From Hyphomicrobium sp. (GTDB taxonomy: Bacteria; Pseudomonadota; Alphaproteobacteria; Rhizobiales; Hyphomicrobiaceae), in the NCBI GenBank assembly GCA_022843145.1, contig JALHOF010000007.1:150402-214401 (forward strand): a DNA stretch of 64,000 nucleotides. The letters are read 5' to 3'. This document shows, in pieces, positions 46,884 to 55,681 of the stretch. The position numbers were made by a program, and so were the translations under genes. The notes beneath the pieces were generated by a model. It did not search any database. It saw only the letters and a program-made list of their open reading frames with translations, and was not told the origin of the DNA. Positions within the stretch are counted from its first letter, which is position 1. Every line of letters begins with the position of its first letter.

Positions 46884-47292
46884 ACTGGCGGTCGCACAAG
46901 GGCTGATAAGCGAAGCTGAGCGTGTGGCAGACATGCACCGTGCCTTACGGGTCGAGCACATCGTCGTCCGCGTCGGCGCACTCTCAGGCGTCGAGGCTCA
47001 ACTGCTCGAGCGGGCTTTCCTCGTGGCCCGGGCCGGATCGCATGCGGAAACTGCGACATTGGAAATCGAGACCGGCGACATCGAAGTGCGATGCCGAACA
47101 TGTGGCGCGATTGGTCCGGCGACAATCAACCGATTGATTTGCGGGCCGTGCGGGGACTGGCAGGTCGACGTCGTCGCAGGCGAGGACTTGCTGCTCGTGC
47201 GACTCGCATTAACCGGCCTTGAGGACGAGGACGAAGTTGGAGACGGCACTCCGGCCCCGGCCGTGTCGCCATGTCCGGCAACGATATTGTAG
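46876..47292 (+). CDS. hypA: Hydrogenase nickel-insertion protein HypA
   Basis: A zinc/nickel metallochaperone that puts nickel into the large subunit with HypB. The 138-residue product begins MHELAVAQGLI, with the nickel-binding His2, and carries the two zinc CxxC pairs (VRCRTCGAIG; ICGPCGDW). It is about 20 residues longer than most HypA proteins because of a C-terminal tail (DEDEVGDGTPAPAVSPCPA). The ATG at 46876 overlaps the hypC end. The gene is followed by hypB after 33 bases. Confidence 0.95.
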   Translation: MHELAVAQGLISEAERVADMHRALRVEHIVVRVGALSGVEAQLLERAFLVARAGSHAETATLEIETGDIEVRCRTCGAIGPATINRLICGPCGDWQVDVVAGEDLLLVRLALTGLEDEDEVGDGTPAPAVSPCPATIL

Positions 47293-47325
47293 ACTTGGAT
47301 AATCCGACCGCTGGAGCCTCAAAAG

Positions 47326-48156
47326 ATGTGCCAGACATGCGGCTGCACGATAACGCCAGGGAACCGGCATTTGGTTGAAGCTGAGTCCGCGCTTTTTCGG
47401 ACCCATGGCGTGCGCGGACGCAGCACAACGGTCGATGTTCTGTCAAAACTATTGGCAGCGAATGACCGGGAGGCAGACCATAATCGGGCGCATCTTGACC
47501 AGCATGGCATCTTGGCCATCAATCTCATGTCGTCACCGGGCTCCGGGAAGACCAGTCTACTCGAAGCGACGATCGACACCATCGCGAACAGGCTCCGGAT
47601 TGCGGTGATTGAGGGAGATTTGGCGACGGAGAACGATGCTGCGCGCATCCGCGCCAAAGGCGTTCCCGCGATACAGATCACGACCGGACAAGCCTGCCAT
47701 CTCGATGCCCACATGGTCCACAGCGCACTGCATCAGCTCGACCTGTCTGCGATCGACGTGCTGTTCATCGAGAACGTCGGAAATCTCGTATGCCCGGCGA
47801 GTTTCGACCTCGGCCATCATCTGAACGTGACGCTCCTCTCCGTCACCGAAGGCGACGACAAGCCCGCCAAGTATCCGGTCATGTTTCGCGCGGCCGACCT
47901 CGTGCTGCTGACCAAGTCGGACCTTCTCGAAGTCCTCGGCGACGACTTCAAGGTCGCTGTCGCGACCGAATATGTGCGCGCGCTCTCCAACGCCGCTCCT
48001 GTCCTGACCGTTTCGAGCCGCCGTCCAACTGGCATCTCCGCATTCGTCAACTGGCTGAACGAGCAAGTCGACGCACGCCGGGCCGGCGCGGCGCCGCGCC
48101 CACGCATCGCTCGCGACGACATTGACGCCGAGCGCGCCACGGGCGGACATCCATGA
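47326..48156 (+). CDS. hypB: Hydrogenase nickel GTPase HypB
   Basis: GTPase that delivers nickel to the hydrogenase with HypA. The 276-residue product starts with the high-affinity nickel site CQTCGCTI, but lacks the long histidine-rich store seen in many rhizobial HypB proteins. The P-loop is SSPGSGKTSLLEA (residues ~69-81), followed by IEGDLATENDAARI, TTGQACHLDAHMV (metal-binding), FIENVGNLVCPASFDLG, and LLTKSDLLE. The ATG at 47326 lies 9 bases after a GGAG. It overlaps hypD by 4 bases. Confidence 0.96.
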   Translation: MCQTCGCTITPGNRHLVEAESALFRTHGVRGRSTTVDVLSKLLAANDREADHNRAHLDQHGILAINLMSSPGSGKTSLLEATIDTIANRLRIAVIEGDLATENDAARIRAKGVPAIQITTGQACHLDAHMVHSALHQLDLSAIDVLFIENVGNLVCPASFDLGHHLNVTLLSVTEGDDKPAKYPVMFRAADLVLLTKSDLLEVLGDDFKVAVATEYVRALSNAAPVLTVSSRRPTGISAFVNWLNEQVDARRAGAAPRPRIARDDIDAERATGGHP

Positions 48157-49277
48157 CTGACCAACCCGATCGCGCTCGCAACTGGCTGGATCGCATCCGC
48201 AAGCTGCCGATCGACAGGCCTATGCGCATCATGAACGTCTGCGGCGGGCACGAACGGACGATCGCCATGGCGGGACTACGCTCCGCCCTACCGCCACAGG
48301 TCCAGCTCATTGCCGGTCCAGGCTGCCCCGTTTGCATATGCCCGGAAGAAGACATTCACGACGCCATTTTCCTCAGCTTGCGCGCGGGCGTAACGGTTGT
48401 CGCGTTCGGCGACATGCTGCGGGTTCCGGCCAACCTTCCCAAATCGCAACCGAGAACGCTCGACCAAGCGCGCGCTGCCGGTGGACATGTGCGCCCGATT
48501 GCGTCCCCGACGGACGCGATCCGAATTGCGCGCGATCGCCCCGATCAGCAAATCGTCTTCTTCGCGGCCGGATTTGAAACGACGACGGCACCAGTTGCCG
48601 GGATGCTCGCGCACGAGTTGCCACCGAACCTTAGTATTCTCTTGTCGGCGCGGCTGACCTGGCCCGCGGTGGCCATGTTGCTCGATAGCGACAGCCCCGG
48701 CTTCGACGGGCTCATCGCACCCGGTCATGTCGCTGCTGTCATGGGACCTGAAGAATGGAGATTCGTCTCTCAGCGTCACGGCCTCGCGAGCGCCATCGCG
48801 GGGTTCTCGCCGGACGGACTGTTGAGTGCCCTTCATGCCGTCATCATGCAGCTTTTGGAGGGCCGCGCGGCCCTCGAGAACCGCTATGAGCGCGTCGTGC
48901 GCCCCGGCGGCAATCCCACAGCGCGCCGACTAATCGACGAAATGCTGGACATCACTGAAGCCAATTGGCGCGGCATTGGAACGATTGCCAGATCCGGCTT
49001 TGCACTGAAGCCGCATCTCGTGGATCGAGATGCACGACGAAAATTCGAGATCGAAAGCGATTCTGGGCGCAAGCGAGCGGGCGAAATGCCGGTGGGGTGT
49101 GATTGCGCCAAGGTCGTTCTCGGCAAGATCAAGCCGGATCAGTGCCGCCTTTATGCCAAAGCCTGCACGCCGCGCGAGCCCGTCGGCCCGTGCATGGTAT
49201 CGGACGAAGGCGCCTGCCATATCTGGTGGGCGAGCGGCGTGCGGACGCAATCCTCCGAGCCCGCGGCCGCAGCATGA
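48153..49277 (+). CDS. hypD: Hydrogenase formation protein HypD
   Basis: An iron-sulfur protein on which the Fe(CN)2CO group is assembled. The 374-residue product shows MNVCGGHERTIAMAGL (active-site Cys), the GPGCPVCICPEEDI motif, FFAAGFETTTAPVAG, and the late cluster cysteines in GCDCAKVVLGKIKP and CRLYAKACTPREPVGPCMVS (read in parts). The length is typical. It starts at the ATG at 48153, overlapping hypB by ATGA, and its stop overlaps the hypF ATG. It works with HypC, HypE and HypF. Confidence 0.96.
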   Translation: MTDQPDRARNWLDRIRKLPIDRPMRIMNVCGGHERTIAMAGLRSALPPQVQLIAGPGCPVCICPEEDIHDAIFLSLRAGVTVVAFGDMLRVPANLPKSQPRTLDQARAAGGHVRPIASPTDAIRIARDRPDQQIVFFAAGFETTTAPVAGMLAHELPPNLSILLSARLTWPAVAMLLDSDSPGFDGLIAPGHVAAVMGPEEWRFVSQRHGLASAIAGFSPDGLLSALHAVIMQLLEGRAALENRYERVVRPGGNPTARRLIDEMLDITEANWRGIGTIARSGFALKPHLVDRDARRKFEIESDSGRKRAGEMPVGCDCAKVVLGKIKPDQCRLYAKACTPREPVGPCMVSDEGACHIWWASGVRTQSSEPAAAA

Positions 49278-51601
49278 CGAGGACCGACGCTCTCTCAAGC
49301 GACGATAGGCTTGGCGAAGAATCGCTGCGGAACATCGCGGCGTGGATATTCGTCTTGGGCGGTCGTGTGCAGGGCGTTGGATTTCGACCGTTCGTTCAAC
49401 GTCTCGCGACAACGCTGGATCTCGCAGGAGACGTGAGAAACCTGTCCGGGCAAGTCCTGATCCATGTTGAGGGATGCTCGTCGGCACTCGAAACGTTCAG
49501 AGTCGCGGTCATACGCGATGCGCCTCCGCTGTCGCGGCCCGTGCTGCAAAGTGGACGTGCGGTGCCCATGATTGGTTTCGACGGATTCCGCATCGCAGAG
49601 AGCCAGCGCAGCGCAGCTGCCGAAATTCACATTCCGCCGGATCAGTCGATCTGTCCCGACTGCTTGGCTGAACTCACGACACCCGGCGACCGCCGCTTCC
49701 GCTATCCCTTCATCAATTGCACGGCCTGCGGTCCCCGCTACACCATCATCGATGAGTTGCCCTACGATCGCAGCGCAACAAGCATGGCCAGCTTCGCGAT
49801 GTGTCCCAGTTGCCGCGCGGATTATGAGAGCCCAGCCGATCGCCGCTTCCACGCCGAACCTGTCGCCTGCCCTGATTGTGGACCATCTCTGACATTCGTC
49901 GGAACTGACAACGCAACACGCCACGGCACAGAGGCGTCGATCGCCGAGGCCGTTGCCACGCTGCGTCGCGGCAACATCGTCGCGATACGTGGGATTGGTG
50001 GCTATCACTTCTTGTGCGACGCCGCCAACGACCGGGCCGTGACACGCCTGCGGGAACGAAAGCGCCGCCCAGAAAAGCCCCTGGCCGTCATCTTTCCGAT
50101 GGTCGGGACGGATGGCCTCGACAGCGTTCGCCGCAGTGCGGCGATCGATCCCGTTTCAGCCCGTCAACTGAACGACCCCGCCAGGCCTATCGTACTTGTT
50201 CCGCGCCGATCCGATTGCCCGCTGAGTGATTGGCTGACGCCCGGCATCGGCGATCTCGGCGTCATGCTACCCTACAGCCCGCTCCATCACATTCTCATCG
50301 ACGCCTTCGGCGCACCCCTCGTCGCGACCTCCGGCAACATGAGCGGAGAACCTGTCATCACATCGCGGGCGGCTGCGGAACGTAGACTAGGATTGATTGC
50401 CGACGCATTTCTACATCACGACCGCGAGATCCTCCGGCCGGCAGACGATCCGGTTGTCCGACGAATCGACGGCGAAATCAGGCACTTGCGGCTCGGCCGC
50501 GGGACCGCTCCGCTGGAGATGTCACTACCATTTCTGCTCAAAGAGCCACTCCTAGCTGTGGGGGGGCAAGGAAAGGTCACCGTTGCCCTGGGTATCGGCG
50601 ACCGTGTGATCATTTCTCCCCATATCGGAGAACTCGATACGCCACGCGGCTTCGATCAAATGGTACGTCTCACTGGCGATCTGCAACGGCTATACCGCGC
50701 CAAGCCTACTGCGATCGTTTGTGATCTTCATCCGGGCTTTGCGGGTACGCGATGGGCATTGCGCCAGGGCCCCCCTGTTATCGGCGTTCAACACCATGCA
50801 GCTCACGCGTCCGCGCTCGCAGCCGAGCATCCGGACGTCACGCGCTGGCTGGTCTTCGCCTGGGACGGCGTCGGCTACGGGCACGACGGAACATTGTGGG
50901 GCGGGGAGGCTTTGCTCGGCGCTTCGGGAGATTGGAGCCGCGTGGCGAGTTTCCGCACCTTTCGGCCGCCAGGAGGAGATCTTGCTGCACGCGCGCCGTG
51001 GCGCTCTGCAGCCGCGCTTTTGTGGGACTGCGGTTACGAGTACACCCCGCTCGACGCGAACGGCGACTTGATCCGCAAGGTCTGGCAATTCCAGTTGAAC
51101 GCCCAGCAGACGTCGGCTGTCGGCCGGCTGTTCGATGCTGCGGCCGCAATTATCGGGGGCGGCCTCACGACGACGTTCGAAGGTCAGGGCGCCATGCAGC
51201 TTGAGCACCTCGCAGAGACTTGCAAACACGGGACCACGATTGCGCCCGTAGAGTTGCCGATGGAGGCAGACGATCAAGGTGTGCTGCGTTGCGATTGGTC
51301 GGCGCTATTGCCGACCTTGCTTGACCAGACCCACAGCGCAGCGGACCGTGCGTTGTGGTTTCACGTTTCGATGGCGGCTGCACTCGTGGCGCAGGTCAAT
51401 GCGATTGGCGCGACCTCTCCGTTCGACGCCGTCGGTTTGACCGGCGGCGTATTCCAGAACCGGATGCTCGCGGAACTGGTGGTTGACCAACTTCGGGGGC
51501 TCGGGAAGCGGGTGGAGCTTCCGCGCCTCGTCCCACCGAACGATGGCGGTCTCGCTTTCGGTCAGGTGGTCGAAGCAGCGGCGCAGAGAGTGGCGAGATG
51601 A
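49274..51601 (+). CDS. hypF: Carbamoyltransferase HypF
   Basis: Transfers a carbamoyl group from carbamoyl phosphate to HypE, the source of cyanide ligands. The 775-residue product has all four domains: acylphosphatase (GRVQGVGFRPFVQRLA, residues ~30-45), two zinc-finger units (CPDC with INCTACGPRYT; CPSC with CPDCGPSL), a YrdC domain (KRRPEKPLAVIFP; TSGNMSGEPV), and a Kae1-like domain with VQHHAAHASALAAEH and FAWDGVGYGHDGTLWGGE. The ATG at 49274 overlaps the hypD stop. The last codon overlaps hypE by ATGA. Confidence 0.96.
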   Translation: MTRTDALSSDDRLGEESLRNIAAWIFVLGGRVQGVGFRPFVQRLATTLDLAGDVRNLSGQVLIHVEGCSSALETFRVAVIRDAPPLSRPVLQSGRAVPMIGFDGFRIAESQRSAAAEIHIPPDQSICPDCLAELTTPGDRRFRYPFINCTACGPRYTIIDELPYDRSATSMASFAMCPSCRADYESPADRRFHAEPVACPDCGPSLTFVGTDNATRHGTEASIAEAVATLRRGNIVAIRGIGGYHFLCDAANDRAVTRLRERKRRPEKPLAVIFPMVGTDGLDSVRRSAAIDPVSARQLNDPARPIVLVPRRSDCPLSDWLTPGIGDLGVMLPYSPLHHILIDAFGAPLVATSGNMSGEPVITSRAAAERRLGLIADAFLHHDREILRPADDPVVRRIDGEIRHLRLGRGTAPLEMSLPFLLKEPLLAVGGQGKVTVALGIGDRVIISPHIGELDTPRGFDQMVRLTGDLQRLYRAKPTAIVCDLHPGFAGTRWALRQGPPVIGVQHHAAHASALAAEHPDVTRWLVFAWDGVGYGHDGTLWGGEALLGASGDWSRVASFRTFRPPGGDLAARAPWRSAAALLWDCGYEYTPLDANGDLIRKVWQFQLNAQQTSAVGRLFDAAAAIIGGGLTTTFEGQGAMQLEHLAETCKHGTTIAPVELPMEADDQGVLRCDWSALLPTLLDQTHSAADRALWFHVSMAAALVAQVNAIGATSPFDAVGLTGGVFQNRMLAELVVDQLRGLGKRVELPRLVPPNDGGLAFGQVVEAAAQRVAR

Positions 51602-52608
51602 ACATCGTGGGCGAAAAAACGATCCGTCTGGCTCACGGTAATGGTGGTCGCCTGATGCGCGAGTTGATCGATCGCGTATTCGCGCGTCATTTCTCCGAAC
51701 TAGGCCCTGACAAGACCCTTGATGCCAGCCCATTCAGCCTTCCGACCGGGGTCGCCATCACCAGCGTCGATGCATTCACCGTCCAACCGCTGGAGTTTCC
51801 CGGCGGTGATATCGGCACGCTCGCAGTGAATGGCACCGTCAACGATCTGGCCGTGAGCGGCGCACGACCGCATTTCCTCACTCTATCGGCGATCTTAGAG
51901 GAGGGTCTAGAGATCGCCGTGCTCGATCGCGTCGTCGCAAGCCTAGCGGCCGAGGCGCGGCGCACCGGTGTCAAAATCATCGCAGGCGACACGAAGGTCG
52001 TTCCGCGCGGTCACGGTGGCGGAATTTACTTCACGACGACGGGTATCGGCGTTCGCAACACCGGCGTTACCCTGGGGCTCGATCGCATTCAGGTCGGCGA
52101 TGCCATCCTCGTTAGCGGCCCGATCGGCGATCATGGCATCGCTGTCATGCTGGCGCGCCAAGAATTCGATCTCCACGGCAACATCCGCTCCGACTGTGCG
52201 CCGGTCATCGACCTGGCGGAGGCGGCTGCAGCGCTTGGCGCGCACTTCATGCGCGATCCGACGCGCGGAGGGCTTGCGGGCGTTGTCAATGAAATCGCGA
52301 GCGCCACGGGCTTTGGCTTGCGCCTCGACGAGACCTGCGTGCCAATACGCGATGAAGTGCGAGGGGTCTGCGAAATTCTCGGCTACGATCCCTACACTCT
52401 TGCCTGCGAAGGACGCGTCGTCGCCATCGTCGCCCAGACTACGGCCCGCGAAGTTCTTGCGGCCTGGCGTGACTTGGCGGGGGGCGAAAGTGCTGAAATC
52501 GTCGGAACTGTCACCAATCCGCCAGCGCGGGTCGTGCTTGCGACATCGGCAGGCGGCGAGCGCATCCTCCCTGAGTTGGAAGACGAGCCGCTTCCACGTA
52601 TCTGCTAA
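51598..52608 (+). CDS. hypE: Hydrogenase expression/formation protein HypE
   Basis: Accepts a carbamoyl group from HypF on its C-terminal Cys and dehydrates it to thiocyanate, giving the CN ligands. The 336-residue product ends in the diagnostic PRIC, starts with IRLAHGNGGRLMRELIDRVF, and shows ISPIGDHG-type ATP motifs (SGPIGDHGIAVMLAR) and RDPTRGGLAGVVNEIA. It is the last gene of the hypCABDFE operon. The ATG at 51598 overlaps the hypF stop by four bases. Confidence 0.97.
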   Translation: MNIVGEKTIRLAHGNGGRLMRELIDRVFARHFSELGPDKTLDASPFSLPTGVAITSVDAFTVQPLEFPGGDIGTLAVNGTVNDLAVSGARPHFLTLSAILEEGLEIAVLDRVVASLAAEARRTGVKIIAGDTKVVPRGHGGGIYFTTTGIGVRNTGVTLGLDRIQVGDAILVSGPIGDHGIAVMLARQEFDLHGNIRSDCAPVIDLAEAAAALGAHFMRDPTRGGLAGVVNEIASATGFGLRLDETCVPIRDEVRGVCEILGYDPYTLACEGRVVAIVAQTTAREVLAAWRDLAGGESAEIVGTVTNPPARVVLATSAGGERILPELEDEPLPRIC

Positions 52609-52974
52609 TTGCCCTCGGTCCGGAGTCAGGCGCGTTACGCAAATCCGGCAGATTTGCTCCAGCCGCACTTTTCAATGTACTGCACTGATGACCATCGAGA
52701 TCCCGACGATTACCAGGAGGCCGTCCACCTCAACAAAATTGCATGCCAACTGCCAGCAATCACCCCGGCGACCTACGACGAACCTCCGTCGTCATGCATA
52801 TCCTGAGACGGTGCCGCCAGCATCACTTCAACGTAGCAGAATGAGCTTCGGCCAGATGGACCAAACACTTTCTTAGCTCAGCCGCTCGAATGTCCCGAAA
52901 AACCTGACGACGCACACCTTGGGGAGACACAGTTGATCTGACGGCAAGTGTGTTTCGTGTGCATCTGGCCCATC
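52609..52974. other. Intergenic region, no gene seen
   Basis: These 366 bases between the convergent hypE and patatin genes hold no frame with coding character. I see no strong hairpin with a T-run. The sequence ends the hyp operon and the island's hydrogenase part. Confidence 0.5.
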
Positions 52975-54273
52975 CTATTTTAGGGGAATATCGGCACGAC
53001 CATCGCAGTTGGCTCGTTGCTTCGGTCCGCTTGCTGAAGTCCGCAGTCCGCATCGCACTGGCTGATTTTGACCCGAGAATGAAGCAGGCACCCTGACCCT
53101 CGGCTTTCTTCGCCAGCTTTCGCGTTGCGGAGCCTGAAGAACACCGAGAAACTTTTCGATTTCCTCACGACGAGCCATGGTGTCGTCGTAGCCGAGACGG
53201 AGAAGTGCGCCGCAATACCCCGGCTCGAATAGTAAATAGCTGGGCAAGCGCCAGTCCCGCCCCCAAACACCAAGCCTCTTTAACATCATGCGAATGGTCC
53301 ATGGCATTTCGTGCGCATGTTCACGAGCAATCTCTCGCACATCGCGGCTCGGCTGCACCATCAGCACGTCGACATCACGCAATTGCGTGGCATTGCGATC
53401 AGCTTGCGACAACAGCGAAAGTGTATGGTCGACGCGGCGGGCACGCTCAATATCGGCGTCTAAATTATCCATGAAGATCATGTCGAGCAAATATCCACTC
53501 AACGTGCCGAGCCCCGGATAGCTCAGAGTGCCGCTATTGGCTTCTTGCGGCTTGGCGTCACGGACGCCGATCACAATAATTCGATCTGCCCCGCAGTGGA
53601 TTGCTGGGCTAAGCGGAGACGTGAGGCGCAAGGACCCATCTCCGAAATATTCGTTGCCGATCCTGCGTGCCGGAAAGATGAGAGGCAAGGCTGCGGAAGC
53701 AAGGATGTGGTCGATCGAAAGCTTGACGGCTACTCCGTCTCGGCGCACGCGTGCCCATTGTTCAAGGCCGTCGACTCCTTGGAAGAAAGTGATGGCACGC
53801 GCCCTGTCATACGACGACGCGGTAACTCCGACAGAGCGCAACGCACCCGACTTGATTGCCTTATCAATTCCTGACAGATCAATATGTTTTCGCAGCAAAT
53901 CTGCGAGCGGCGCATTATCGAAGATGGCATTAGGCCTGGAAATGCCGAAACTACTGGCTGGCGTGAGCGACGCAATCCACTGAGCACCACTCCTCATGAT
54001 CGTTGAGAAGTCGGTGCGATAGACTTGGTCGGTGGTCAGTCGCGACCAGAGATCAACGATGCGCGAAACACCTGTTCTGAACGTCTGGGCTTGTGCAGCA
54101 AGCGCCACGGCATTGATCGCACCAACCGATGCACCCATGATAACAGGAAATGGATTGTCCTCGCCGCCGACGATCTCGCAAATCGCTTGCAGCGCCCCGG
54201 CCTGGTAGGCACCGCGTGCACCGCCACCGGGAAGCACAAGACCAGCAGTAGGCTGTCCCTGAGAGCTTTGCAC
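52975..54273 (-). CDS. Patatin-like phospholipase
   Basis: A 432-residue serine lipid hydrolase of the patatin type. It has the oxyanion loop PGGGARGAYQAG, the GASVG nucleophile elbow (IMGASVGAINAVALA), and the catalytic Asp in FGDGSLRL. A C-terminal DUF3734-like part follows (MPWTIRMMLKRLGVWG; SYLLFEPGYCGALLRLGYDD). The GTG at 54273 has AGAGG 4 bases upstream and is preferred; a GTG at 54366 would add 31 residues without family character. It is convergent with hypE. The natural lipid is unknown. Confidence 0.85.
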   Translation of the reverse strand: MQSSQGQPTAGLVLPGGGARGAYQAGALQAICEIVGGEDNPFPVIMGASVGAINAVALAAQAQTFRTGVSRIVDLWSRLTTDQVYRTDFSTIMRSGAQWIASLTPASSFGISRPNAIFDNAPLADLLRKHIDLSGIDKAIKSGALRSVGVTASSYDRARAITFFQGVDGLEQWARVRRDGVAVKLSIDHILASAALPLIFPARRIGNEYFGDGSLRLTSPLSPAIHCGADRIIVIGVRDAKPQEANSGTLSYPGLGTLSGYLLDMIFMDNLDADIERARRVDHTLSLLSQADRNATQLRDVDVLMVQPSRDVREIAREHAHEMPWTIRMMLKRLGVWGRDWRLPSYLLFEPGYCGALLRLGYDDTMARREEIEKFLGVLQAPQRESWRRKPRVRVPASFSGQNQPVRCGLRTSASGPKQRANCDGRADIPLK

Positions 54274-54792
54274 TTTGCCTCTTCGACCTTCTCGCCAACG
54301 GCGGCCGGCGAACCTTTCGAGCGGAGCTATCGGTCCGGTGACGTTATGCGTGTGATTCGATTGCACGTGCCTGACTTCCCAACGCGTTTGGAGTAAATGG
54401 CATCAGGATTGGAGGCGCGACTGAGATCGAGAGGGTCTGATCCACATCGCCATGCCTTCTGCGAAATCAGACCGTCGCTCCGCAACTCCGAGCCAGGTTG
54501 GGGCGCACGCGGAGGCCTCGCGATGTCGATTGGATCAGCCTCTCGTGGGTCGGAACCCCGGATGGGCCCGCGCAGTGTCGGCCCCTCGTCGTCACAGCGT
54601 TCCTCGACGGAGGCCTCGACCAAACGGGCTGGGCGAATCCGGAGCGACCGAGGTGTGACATGCAAGCAACCTAGGTCGTCCGACAAAAGCCCGGCGCCAG
54701 CGTTGGCGGTTATTGGACATACGGAAGGACGTACAGCCAGCAAGGCAAGTTCATCACCATGTCACCGCACCACTCCCAAGGAGGGAGGTCGT
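54274..54792. other. Intergenic region, no confident gene
   Basis: About 520 bases between the divergent patatin and hypothetical genes. Frames are open on both strands here because of high GC content, but none has a recognisable product. A strong ribosome site (AAGGAGGGAGG) at 54778-54788 belongs to the next gene. Confidence 0.5.
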
Positions 54793-55341
54793 ATGACCGC
54801 AACAGCCCGGAAGCTCGTCAGTGCCACACAGTCTGCATCCACGGCTTACGCGGTTGTTCAGCAACTGCTGGCCCGGCTCGGAGATAGCGCTCAGCACGGT
54901 GCCAGCGTGGCCGTGGTGGGCCGCACCGATGCCCGCCGGTGGGCGGAGGTGGAAGACCTCATCTGTACACTTCTCGACCAGCCTTCCGGAACATCAGCAG
55001 TGTGGTCCCACATCCCACCCGCCGCCGCTCGTGCGCTCCGGTGGCGGGATTGGGACCAGAGCCGACGGACAAACTACCGGCGCATGGTCGACGATTTCGC
55101 TGACAGGGCCGACGTAGGCCTCCATTCCCTCGTATCCGACGTGGTACGACACGAGTTGGAGCGCGCTCTCTTGTGGGGAACGGCCTGGCATCTGCTAGCT
55201 GCCGGAGTGCCGATGAGCCGCGTGCTCGCCGTGTTGCGCGAAGGTCAGCCCCGCGGAGGTTGGCGTCGCCAGATTAAGGCATCTGTCCCCGTCGAATACG
55301 GCGTCGGTGCACTTGCCGACACGAGGGAAAGCGGGGGATGA
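54793..55341 (+). CDS. Hypothetical protein
   Basis: A 182-residue soluble protein that I do not recognise. The ATG at 54793 follows a strong ribosome site (AAGGAGGGAGG, 4 bases before), so translation is likely. It is helix-rich (STAYAVVQQLLARLGD; RRTNYRRMVDDFADRADVG; HELERALLWGTAWHLLAAG) and has no membrane segment or known motif. The stretch AVVGRTDARRWAEVEDLI has a nucleotide-binding look without a clear P-loop. It lies upstream of the chemoreceptor gene in the same direction, with a 340-base gap. Confidence 0.6.
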   Translation: MTATARKLVSATQSASTAYAVVQQLLARLGDSAQHGASVAVVGRTDARRWAEVEDLICTLLDQPSGTSAVWSHIPPAAARALRWRDWDQSRRTNYRRMVDDFADRADVGLHSLVSDVVRHELERALLWGTAWHLLAAGVPMSRVLAVLREGQPRGGWRRQIKASVPVEYGVGALADTRESGG

Positions 55342-55681
55342 TCACAGTGGGCACAATTCCGCGAGTCCGGCGAGCGGAAGTACGATCTCGGCGACTTTCT
55401 TCAAATCTCGACTAGCACTGGCGAAGTGCACTAGATAAAGACGTTACGTTCATTTTTACAACAGAATGTCAATCATTCCTCACTAGGTTCGTCGTCGAAT
55501 CCACTGGCGCATTTTTTTCGCGCCGGAAGCATGATGCTCCTGGATTCCGTCGGCCTCGCCGGCATTCCCGCCTACACGTCCGGTCTCATGGCTTCGGCGC
55601 AAGTCACGCTCACAGAGCGTCGCGTCACCATTTCAGCTCGCGTGCAGGTTCGTAAGCAACTTCTTGAAGGCGCACCTCGAG
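55342..55681 (+). promoter_or_regulatory. Leader of the chemoreceptor gene with an imperfect inverted repeat
   Basis: The 340-base gap is AT-richer near 55430-55510. CTAGCACT (55412-55419) and AGTGCACTAG (55425-55434) form an imperfect inverted repeat that could be an operator. No promoter elements can be fixed. Confidence 0.35.

Noticed and set aside
46443..46961. Minus-strand frame over hypC and hypA (172 codons)
   Set aside because: It overlaps certain hyp genes and the divergent promoter region, and has no motif.
54397..54792. Upstream extension of the 182-residue protein
   Set aside because: The strong ribosome site just before 54793 marks the start, and the extension has low-complexity, noncoding character.
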